The position numbers were made by a program, and so were the translations under genes. 12,111 nucleotides of DNA, taken from Bradyrhizobiaceae bacterium. Lineage in GTDB: Bacteria > Pseudomonadota > Alphaproteobacteria > Rhizobiales > Hyphomicrobiaceae. Shown here in pieces: positions 1 through 6,085 of this stretch. The stretch is from positions 1-12,111 of the forward strand of contig CANJPN010000151.1 in assembly GCA_947475855.1 (NCBI GenBank). The letters are read 5' to 3'. The notes under the pieces are model-generated. The model saw only the letters and a program-made list of their open reading frames with translations, searched no databases and had not been told where the DNA came from. Within the stretch, counting starts at the first letter, position 1. Every line of letters starts with the position of its first letter.

Positions 1-1251
1 CTCGTCGGCTTCGAGGTCGAGCAGATGATCATGGCCGAGCTGAAAGGCCACCACGTGCCGCGCTGGGTGGCGACCGGAGAATTCTCGGTTCAGCCATATA
101 TCGTGATGGAGTATCTCGACAGCGCGTCGCTGCAGAAACGCATCCACGTCGGCGAGCCGGACATCGAGCAGGCGATCGTCTATGGCACCGCTATTGCCGA
201 GGCTCTGGGCGATCTCCATCAGCAGCATGTACTGCATCTCGATCTGAAGCCTGCCAATGTGCTGTTCCGCCCGAACGGCGAAGCCGTATTGATCGACTTC
301 GGCCTATCGCGCCACGAGCACTTGCCGGATCTGCTCGAAGAACAGTTCCACAAACCGACCGGCACGGTTGAGTACATGGCGCCGGAGCAGCTCTTGCGCG
401 TCCGCTCGGACAAGCGCAGCGACTTGTTTGCATTGGGCGCGATCATCTACCAGATGTCGACGGGCGAACTGCCGTTCGGTTCCCCCGGCCGCATCGCCCA
501 GGTGCGCCAGCGCGTCTGGCGCGATCCTGTTCCGCCACGCGGGTTGAAACCCGAGATCTCGCCGGCGTTGCAGGAGGTCATTCTCAAGTGCATCGAGCCG
601 CTGCCTGATCGCCGCTACAAGACCGCCGAGGAACTTGCCTTCGATCTACGCCATCTGGATCTGGTCGAATTGACGGAGCGATCCCAGCGCACGCATCGCG
701 CCGATGCTCGCACCGCCTTCGGCCGCTGGTTGTGCGTGCGCTCGACCATGCGCGAAATCCTGGCGAGCGCGATCAAGCCGCAGCCACGCGCGCCGATCAT
801 TCTCGTCGCTGTCGATCTAAGGCCGGGCTTTGAGGATCTGCGCCATGCTCTGCTCGACTCGACGGTTTCCGTACTGGCGAACATTCCCGGCGCTCGCATC
901 GCCTGTCTCAACGTAATGCAGACCTCGCTGCTGGCCATCGACGAGAACGTCGACGATAACGGCGACAACATCCATGTCCATCGCATGGCGATGCTGCGCC
1001 ATTGGGCTGAGCCTCTGCAGTTGCCGCGTGCGAAGATCACCTACCACTTGCTTGAGCAGCGCAGCATCGCCGGGGGCATCATCGACTTTGCCAAGTCGAA
1101 CTCGGTCGATCACCTGATCATCGGTGCTCCCGCAGGCTCGGGGGTCACCAGCAGTCGTCTTCCCGCCCAGGTCATGGCGGAGGCGCCATGTACGGTCACC
1201 GTGGTGCGCCCCTCGCCGAATGCGTCGAACGCGGTCTCCGTCGCACCGTGA
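1..1251 (+). CDS. Serine/threonine protein kinase fused to a C-terminal universal stress protein domain (5'-truncated)
   Basis: The frame is open from the first base, so the ATG at 25 is internal; the glycine-rich loop and ATP-binding lysine lie upstream. Visible kinase parts in order: an alphaC-like stretch (FEVEQMIMAEL), hinge (VMEYLD), catalytic loop HLDLKPANVLF, DFG (IDFGLSRH), activation segment ending in APEQ, and the F-helix region (RSDLFALG). The Arg of the usual HRD motif is Leu, making this a non-RD kinase, so activation-loop phosphorylation may not control it in the usual way. From about base 793 a UspA-like alpha/beta domain begins (IILVAVDL) and ends HLIIGAP...APCTVTVVRPS; its nucleotide-binding G-x2-G-x9-G-S/T motif is degenerate. 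Kinase-Usp fusions are a known bacterial architecture, and I infer a cytoplasmic signalling or stress role. It ends 20 bp from the convergent ThDP enzyme gene and is probably unrelated to it. Confidence 0.9.
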   Translation, partial: LVGFEVEQMIMAELKGHHVPRWVATGEFSVQPYIVMEYLDSASLQKRIHVGEPDIEQAIVYGTAIAEALGDLHQQHVLHLDLKPANVLFRPNGEAVLIDFGLSRHEHLPDLLEEQFHKPTGTVEYMAPEQLLRVRSDKRSDLFALGAIIYQMSTGELPFGSPGRIAQVRQRVWRDPVPPRGLKPEISPALQEVILKCIEPLPDRRYKTAEELAFDLRHLDLVELTERSQRTHRADARTAFGRWLCVRSTMREILASAIKPQPRAPIILVAVDLRPGFEDLRHALLDSTVSVLANIPGARIACLNVMQTSLLAIDENVDDNGDNIHVHRMAMLRHWAEPLQLPRAKITYHLLEQRSIAGGIIDFAKSNSVDHLIIGAPAGSGVTSSRLPAQVMAEAPCTVTVVRPSPNASNAVSVAP

Positions 1252-1271
1252 AGGGGGTGAACGAACATTTC

Positions 1272-2873
1272 TCAGTCATAGACCGTCTCGGTATAGTGCG
1301 CCGGATCGACGACCGCTTCGATCACCGTTGGCCCGGACGCGGCGAACGCCTTGCGCAACTCCCGTTCGAGGCTTTCGCCATCGCGCACGCCCACGCACGG
1401 CACGCCGAAGTAATGTGCCGGCGGCGGCAAGTCCGTTGCCGAGAGCGTCGTAGTGCCGTAGTAGGGCAGCTCGCGCCGCTCCTGCTTCACCTTGATCAGC
1501 GACAGCCAGCGGTCGTCGAGCACCACCACCGGCAGCGAAAGGCTCAGCCGCCGCGCGACCGTCATTTCGCCGCACGTCATCTGGAAGCAGCCATCGCCCA
1601 TCACGCACACGACCGGCAGGTCCGGCCGCGCGATCTTCGCTGCCAGTGCCGCTGGCAGACCGAACCCCATCGATGACCAGCCGTTTGTGATCATGAACGT
1701 GCGCGGCGCATGCGCGGTCCATTGGCTCGCGATCTGATGCGTGTGCGCGCCGACATCGAAAGTCAGAATGCCGTTGCGCGGTAGCACGCGACGTACGACG
1801 TCGATCGCCTGGTGCGGCGCGAAGCGGGCAACAGCAGGTCGCAGCGACGCCTGGAACGCATCGCGATGCGCCTTTAGCTCGGCTAGCTTCCAGCCGTTGG
1901 CCATCGCGGGAAGCATCGCCAGGCGTTTCATCGACGAATCGAGGTCGCCGGTAGCCGTCCCGGCAATCGTGACGGTTCCGTCCACATCCGGCTTCTCGAT
2001 GCTGATATCGAGTACCGGCACCTTGCCAACCCACGCTTCGTATTCGACCTCGATGGTGTCGTAGCCGAGCCCGACGATCAGATCCGCACTTCCGATCAAA
2101 TGGCGCTGCACTTTGCGCTTCGCCCGCTCGATGCAGCCCAGCGACAGCGGATGGTCTTCGTCGATCAAGCCTTTAGCCATCGTCGACGTGAAGAACGGCA
2201 GGTTGTGCCGCTCGACGACCGCGCGCAGCAGATCCGGATCGCGCATCCGCATAGCGCTCGTTCCGATCACCGCGACCGGCCGCTTCGCGGTGGCAATGAT
2301 TTTCGCTGCGTTTTCGATCTCGGCATCCGCCGCGTTCGCCAGCGGAACGACCTTCAGGGGCGCTGGAACGCTCTCGCTGGTCTCGGCGACGGCGACGTCT
2401 TCCGGCAGGTCGAGATGAACAGGCCCTTGCGGCTCTGTCATCGCGATGCGGATCGCCTCCGCGAGCTGGGCGCCGACTTTGCCCTTCTCCAGCCGCATCG
2501 TTGCTTTGGTGATCGGTTTCATCAGTGTGTGATGGTCGATCCACATTTGGATGCGCCGGCCGAGCTGCGCCTCGTTCAGTGTGCACGTGATGGCGATCAT
2601 CGGCGACCGGTCGAGGAACGCATCGCCGATGCCGGTGGCAAGGTTTGTCGCGCCCGGGCCGAGCGTCGCGATGCAGAAGCCCGGCGTTCCCGAAATCCGG
2701 GCCGTCACGTCCGCCGCGAACCCGGCCGAGCCCTCGTGCGCCGTCAGGACGAAGTCGATGCCTCCCGTTCGCATCGCTTCCATCAGCGGCAGGACGTTGC
2801 CGCTGGGAACGCCGAAACCATGCTTGACCCCGGCGGCCTTCAGCGTTTTGACGATCAGGTCGGCGTTGTTCAT
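1272..2873 (-). CDS. Thiamine-diphosphate-dependent enzyme, acetolactate synthase/benzoylformate decarboxylase-like
   Basis: This 533-residue protein has the three-domain length of ThDP carboligases and decarboxylases. The N-terminal PYR domain carries the activating glutamate in AHEGSAGFAAD (Glu47) followed by ATLGPGATNLATGIGDA; a central nucleotide-fold domain follows (PVAVIGTSAMR); the C-terminal PP domain has the Mg/ThDP motif GDG at 426-428. The downstream end of that motif, usually NN or ND, reads LDD (Asp453-Asp454). Such enzymes cleave or ligate next to the carbonyl of a 2-oxo acid in the cytoplasm; the substrate cannot be assigned. The frame runs up to 3089, but the extra N-terminus has no family-like sequence. 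The chosen ATG (2873-2871) starts directly into MNNADLIVKTLKAAG and has GGA seven bases upstream; an ATG four codons earlier (2885) is the alternative. It is divergent from the VOC gene and may share its control region. Confidence 0.9.
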   Translation of the reverse strand: MNNADLIVKTLKAAGVKHGFGVPSGNVLPLMEAMRTGGIDFVLTAHEGSAGFAADVTARISGTPGFCIATLGPGATNLATGIGDAFLDRSPMIAITCTLNEAQLGRRIQMWIDHHTLMKPITKATMRLEKGKVGAQLAEAIRIAMTEPQGPVHLDLPEDVAVAETSESVPAPLKVVPLANAADAEIENAAKIIATAKRPVAVIGTSAMRMRDPDLLRAVVERHNLPFFTSTMAKGLIDEDHPLSLGCIERAKRKVQRHLIGSADLIVGLGYDTIEVEYEAWVGKVPVLDISIEKPDVDGTVTIAGTATGDLDSSMKRLAMLPAMANGWKLAELKAHRDAFQASLRPAVARFAPHQAIDVVRRVLPRNGILTFDVGAHTHQIASQWTAHAPRTFMITNGWSSMGFGLPAALAAKIARPDLPVVCVMGDGCFQMTCGEMTVARRLSLSLPVVVLDDRWLSLIKVKQERRELPYYGTTTLSATDLPPPAHYFGVPCVGVRDGESLERELRKAFAASGPTVIEAVVDPAHYTETVYD

Positions 2874-3160
2874 GTGATGATCCATGGTAGGAATTGCACA
2901 GCGGCGTCTGCCAGAGGATATGGCACCAAATCCGGGCGACCGGTAAGTTCGGGCAAGCCCCGTCCAGTCGGGCGATGCAGCGCCATGTTTTCGGGCATTC
3001 CGTTTAGAGGCTCGGCGCAGCACGCCACCGACTTGCAATTCGCAATAATTTGCGGGATTGTCCAGTTGGATAGCAATCTTATCTAGCAACGCCGACTAGG
3101 TGCGAACTAATTGCCTTAAGGGTGAGTCGCATCGATGCCGGCACGACCAGGGCAAGTGAC
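2874..3160. promoter_or_regulatory. Divergent intergenic control region between ThDP enzyme and VOC genes
   Basis: This 287-bp gene-free stretch separates two divergent start codons and must hold promoters for one or both genes. The part around 3030-3090 is clearly richer in A/T than its surroundings. It contains overlapping inverted repeats (3033-3053) and a weak sigma70-like pair for the rightward gene: TTGTCC (3058-3063), 16-bp spacer, TATCTA (3080-3085). No convincing leftward promoter was seen. The open frame that crosses part of it on the minus strand is an N-terminal extension of the ThDP enzyme frame without family-like sequence. Confidence 0.5.
3033..3053. promoter_or_regulatory. Candidate operator: alternating TTGC/GCAA half-sites
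   Basis: Three half-sites overlap: TTGC-N5-GCAA (3033-3045), a 13-bp T-N11-A type inverted repeat as in LysR-family sites, and GCAA-N4-TTGC (3042-3053), which shares the central GCAA. The element lies about 110-130 bp upstream of the VOC start in the A/T-rich part of the divergent region, a typical place for a regulator site. No regulator gene is in the window, so the binding protein is unknown. Confidence 0.35.
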
Positions 3161-3547
3161 ATGGCTACGAGACTCCGCCACATCGCAATTATCGTTCCCG
3201 ACCCAGAGGCGTCCGCCAAATTCTTCGAGGAAGCGTTCGGCATGACGCGTGCAGGCACCGCGCGCCGCGGGATCTACATGACCGATGGCACAATGAACGT
3301 GGCGCTGCTTGGTAAGGAGACGCCGGAGGAAGAGATCGGCCTCTATCATTTCGGCATGTGGGTCGACGATCTCGACGCCGCCGAGAAGCAGGTCATCAAG
3401 GCAGGCGGCAAGTATCTCGCCGGCCGTCCGACCTCGCCGAACTCCTTCTACGAAGCCAAGTACAAGGATCCGCTCGGCATCGTATTCGACCTGACGCATA
3501 GCGGCTGGAAGGGCGCGGTAAAGGAAGTCGTGCCCGCCAAGACCTGA
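3161..3547 (+). CDS. VOC-superfamily protein (glyoxalase/extradiol dioxygenase fold)
   Basis: This 128-residue protein is a single VOC module of two beta-alpha-beta3 repeats. Repeat one starts RLRHIAIIVPDPEASAKFFE (residues 4-23) and repeat two LYHFGMWVDDLDAAEKQV (61-78). Candidate metal ligands at family positions are His7, His63 and Asp110 (in GIVFDLTHSGW), a possible 2-His-1-carboxylate set with Asp where Glu is common. Members include lactoylglutathione lyases, epimerases, extradiol ring-cleavage dioxygenases and resistance proteins; the reaction here is not determinable. A flavin monooxygenase downstream makes oxidative breakdown a reasonable inference. The frame extends back to a GTG at 3122, but I chose the ATG at 3161 because it begins just before the first beta strand and has AGGG upstream. 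It is cytoplasmic, with no signal peptide. Confidence 0.87.
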   Translation: MATRLRHIAIIVPDPEASAKFFEEAFGMTRAGTARRGIYMTDGTMNVALLGKETPEEEIGLYHFGMWVDDLDAAEKQVIKAGGKYLAGRPTSPNSFYEAKYKDPLGIVFDLTHSGWKGAVKEVVPAKT

Positions 3548-3591
3548 TGCAGGCAAGGATCGCTAAACTCTGCGAGCCGGCAAGACCCTGA

Positions 3592-3616
3592 GAAACAGCG
3601 GAACTTCCGCAGTTTC
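3592..3616. repeat. 25-bp near-perfect palindrome between VOC and FAD monooxygenase genes
   Basis: Arms of 12 bases (3592-3603 and 3605-3616) are complementary except for one A/A mismatch (3597 with 3611), centred on C3604. The inner core reads GCGGAA-C-TTCCGC and the outer arms GAAAC and GTTTC. It lies 44 bp after the VOC stop and 65 bp before the monooxygenase ATG. As DNA it resembles a dimer-binding operator; as RNA it could form a hairpin with a five-base loop, but no run of T follows, so an intrinsic terminator is less likely. Confidence 0.6.
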
Positions 3617-3681
3617 ATAACTGGGAAGCCTCGCGATTCTCACGCGATTTCCAATTGTGTTCGCGCCAATTACGAGCCCCC

Positions 3682-4917
3682 ATGCCCTCGAAATCGACGT
3701 CTTCGAAGTCTGCTCCCGTCATCATCATCGGCGCGGGACCGGTAGGTCTCTGTCTTGCACTGGCGCTCGCGAAATCGGGGATCACGTCGACGGTTATCGA
3801 GCAGCTCAAGGATGATAACTTCCTTGAGCAAGTGCCGCGCGCAGGCACGAACCACGCATCGACACTGGAACTTTATGATCAGATCGGCCTGTATGAGAAG
3901 CTTGAGCCGCGGGGGATTATCGCGCCGGTCTTTCACTACTGGGACCGTCCGGGCTGGAAGCGCGTGGCTGAGTTCGATCACGGCGTGCTCAAGAACGACA
4001 CACGCTTTCCCTACGCGCTGCAATGTGAGCGCATCAAGATCGTCGAGGAGGGGCTTGGGCTCGCCAAGGCAAATCCGCTAATCAGGGTTCGGCTCGGCGC
4101 GGAATTCGTGAGCTTCGAACACAATTCGGACGGCGTCCGCGCAACGATCGTCAACGAAGCGGGTGAACGGGAGACCTTGAGCGGCAGCTATCTCGTCAGC
4201 GCGGAAGGCGCGCGCTCGATCGTCCGCAAGGATCTCGACATCGAGTTCGAGGGCTTCACTGAAACCGAGCGGACGCTGAACATCGAGGTCTCCTACGAAT
4301 TCCGCGATCACGGCTTCGCGGAGCGCAACTACATCTCCGATCCTGTCGAGTGGTCGAACTTGTTTCACTGGAAAGGTCCCGCCGACCGTTGGCGGGTGCA
4401 TTTCCCGACGAAGCCACACGAGCGCGAGGAGGACATTCTCGCTGAGAGCAATCTGCGCCGCTTGCTCGACCGGTACATCGACTTCAAGTCGCCATACACG
4501 ATCAGAGGATCGAATCTCTACACGGTGCATCAGCGCGTCGCGAAGAAGTTCCGGCAGGGCCGCTGTATTCTCGTTGGAGACAGCGCCCACGTGAACAGCC
4601 CGATTGGCGGCATGGGACTGAATAGCGGGGTGCACGACGCCTTCAATCTGGCCGGAAAGCTCACCGAGATCATGCATAACGGCGCCGATGAAGGCCTGCT
4701 TGATCGCTACGAGCGCCAGCGCCGTCACATCGCGCTCTCGCACACGCAAGCCGACACGATTCAGAACAAGCGGCGCCTCGCCGAGCAGGATCCGGCGGTT
4801 CGTCAGAAGAACCAGGATCAGCTCCGCCGCACGTCGGAAGATCCCGAGGCCGCGCGCAAGTTTCTCCTTCGGACGTCGCTGTTCGATAGCTTGCGCGAGG
4901 CGGAGTCGATCCAGTGA
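3682..4917 (+). CDS. FAD-dependent monooxygenase (class A flavoprotein hydroxylase-like)
   Basis: This 411-residue protein matches the length of single-component aromatic hydroxylases (p-hydroxybenzoate/salicylate hydroxylase type). It has an N-terminal Rossmann dinucleotide motif GAGPVG (17-22) with acidic Glu40 ending the second strand (TVIEQ). The middle motif YLVSAEGARS reads Glu175-Gly176 where the family usually has Asp-Gly. The second FAD motif is ILVGDSAHVNSPIGGMGLN (Gly299-Asp300). The family hydroxylates aromatic or related substrates with NAD(P)H and O2 in the cytoplasm; the substrate is unknown. The frame opens at a TTG at 3655, but the ATG at 3682 leads into a short polar tail before the first strand. 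It could be cotranscribed with the VOC gene 134 bp upstream, subject to the palindrome between them. The EG replacement could alter NAD(P)H or FAD handling. Confidence 0.9.
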   Translation: MPSKSTSSKSAPVIIIGAGPVGLCLALALAKSGITSTVIEQLKDDNFLEQVPRAGTNHASTLELYDQIGLYEKLEPRGIIAPVFHYWDRPGWKRVAEFDHGVLKNDTRFPYALQCERIKIVEEGLGLAKANPLIRVRLGAEFVSFEHNSDGVRATIVNEAGERETLSGSYLVSAEGARSIVRKDLDIEFEGFTETERTLNIEVSYEFRDHGFAERNYISDPVEWSNLFHWKGPADRWRVHFPTKPHEREEDILAESNLRRLLDRYIDFKSPYTIRGSNLYTVHQRVAKKFRQGRCILVGDSAHVNSPIGGMGLNSGVHDAFNLAGKLTEIMHNGADEGLLDRYERQRRHIALSHTQADTIQNKRRLAEQDPAVRQKNQDQLRRTSEDPEAARKFLLRTSLFDSLREAESIQ

Positions 4918-4976
4918 GCGGTATCGAGTGGATCGCAAGTTATGCCGAATTTTACTGCATTTTCTGCCTACCTTAC

Positions 4977-5012
4977 GAGCTTGCAATCGACGTCGGTGTT
5001 GAGCAAGCTCAA
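4977..5012. promoter_or_regulatory. Inverted repeats upstream of the Bug-type gene (candidate operator)
   Basis: In the 123-bp gap before the Bug gene, GAGCTTGC (4977-4984) is the exact reverse complement of GCAAGCTC (5003-5010), with 18 bases between. The right arm is also part of a tight inverted repeat, TTGAGC-N2-GCTCAA (4999-5012). The block ends 28 bp before the ATG at 5041, where a repressor site or a leader hairpin would sit. A CTTGAA direct repeat (5015-5020, 5023-5028) follows. No clear -35/-10 pair was identified. Confidence 0.4.
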
Positions 5013-5040
5013 TCCTTGAAATCTTGAACCGGGGTGCGGG

Positions 5041-6057
5041 ATGCAGAATGTGGTTGCCCGACTATTGACCCGGCTCGTCGCCGGTATCGGCGCCTCGATC
5101 TCGGTACTCGCTGGATGTGAGAATGCGGCTTTTGCCCAGTCTGCGGATGCTGCGTGGCCGAGCCGGAACATCAAGCTCATCGTCCCGTTCCAGCCGGGTT
5201 CCAGCTCGGATGCTGTGGCTCGCGTGGTCGGCCAGCGGCTCGGCGAGCGGCTGGGTCAAGGCATCGTCATCGAAAATCGTGTCGGCGCCAGCGGGAACCT
5301 CGGAACCGAAGGGATCGCGCGCGCGGAGCCGGACGGCTACACGATCGGCCTTGCCAACACGAGTACGCACGCGGTCGCCCCGAGCCTGTCGGCAACGCTC
5401 CGGTATGATCCCCTCAAGGACTTCACGATGATCTCGATGTTGGGCGACAGCCCGTTCGCGATCATCGTATTTCCCGGCCTGTCCGCGAAGTCATTGAAAG
5501 ACCTTCTCGACACCGCCCGGACAAAGCCCAGGACGTTGAATTATGCGTCCGCCGGCCCTGCGAGCATGTCCCATTTGGCCGGTGCGCTGCTCGAAAAGAC
5601 CACCAACGTCGAGCTGGTCCACGTGCCTTATCGCGGTACCGGCCAATCGGTGATGGATTTGATCAGCGGACGCATCGAGATCGTTTTCGCGACGTTGCCG
5701 CCCAGCCTCCAATTGATCCAGGAGGGCAAAGTCCGTGCGCTCGCGGTAACCGGCCCCCGCCGCAGCGAGACGATGGCGGACGTGCCCACGGTCGCCGAGT
5801 CGGGCTATCCCGGGTTCGACGCGACATTGTGGCAGGCTTTCGTCGCGCCCGCCGGCCTGCCTCCGTCGATCGCCGCGCGATTGACCGCCGCGACCGTTGC
5901 CGTGGTCAAGGACGACGCCACCCGCAAGCTCCTGCTGGCCCAGGGCGTCGAGCCCGAGCCTTCCACGCCCGAGCAGTTGGGCAAGCGTATTGCTGACGAC
6001 ATCGAAAAGTGGCGCACTGTGATCCGTGGTGCCAATATCACCGCGCCCAAGCAGTAA
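5041..6057 (+). CDS. Bug-family periplasmic substrate-binding protein (tripartite tricarboxylate transporter type)
   Basis: This 338-residue protein has the length and sequence of Bug (TctC-like) receptors. After the leader come WPSRNIKLIVPFQPGSSSDA, GASGNLGTEGIARAEPDGYT, YASAGPASMSHLAG, HVPYRGTGQSVMDLISGRI, and VPTVAESGYPGF with WQAFVAPAGLP, all characteristic segments. Such proteins trap organic acids (carboxylates, amides, aromatic acids) in the periplasm and pass them to TctAB membrane proteins or signal their presence. No TctA or TctB gene is in the window. The leader carries Arg7 and Arg11 and a hydrophobic core, and could be cut either at AFA-Q (after Ala32) or at a lipobox-like LAGC (Cys26). 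The next gene starts 28 bp downstream, so the pair is probably cotranscribed and the ligand may be the hydrolase's substrate. Confidence 0.92.
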   Translation: MQNVVARLLTRLVAGIGASISVLAGCENAAFAQSADAAWPSRNIKLIVPFQPGSSSDAVARVVGQRLGERLGQGIVIENRVGASGNLGTEGIARAEPDGYTIGLANTSTHAVAPSLSATLRYDPLKDFTMISMLGDSPFAIIVFPGLSAKSLKDLLDTARTKPRTLNYASAGPASMSHLAGALLEKTTNVELVHVPYRGTGQSVMDLISGRIEIVFATLPPSLQLIQEGKVRALAVTGPRRSETMADVPTVAESGYPGFDATLWQAFVAPAGLPPSIAARLTAATVAVVKDDATRKLLLAQGVEPEPSTPEQLGKRIADDIEKWRTVIRGANITAPKQ

Positions 6058-6085
6058 GGTCGCCACCGCAGCAAGGAATCCCGAA

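Noticed and set aside
1252..1271. Terminator between the convergent kinase and ThDP genes
   Set aside because: The 20-bp gap has no inverted repeat or T run.
2921..2940. TGGCAC resembling a sigma54 -24 element
   Set aside because: No GC/TTGC -12 element follows at the required spacing.
2100..3086. Long plus-strand open frame (328 codons)
   Set aside because: It lies antisense to the ThDP enzyme, is Arg/His-rich, and has no family-like sequence; it is a typical high-GC shadow.
2874..3089. N-terminal extension of the ThDP enzyme frame to 3089
   Set aside because: The extra residues do not resemble the family N-terminus and run through the A/T-rich divergent control region; the ATG at 2873 begins at the usual family start.
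4078..4986. Minus-strand open frame of 302 codons
   Set aside because: It is antisense to the FAD monooxygenase, whose cofactor motifs are clear.
5015..5028. CTTGAA direct repeat (two copies, 8-bp period)
   Set aside because: It is too short to separate from chance; mentioned only with the neighbouring inverted repeats.
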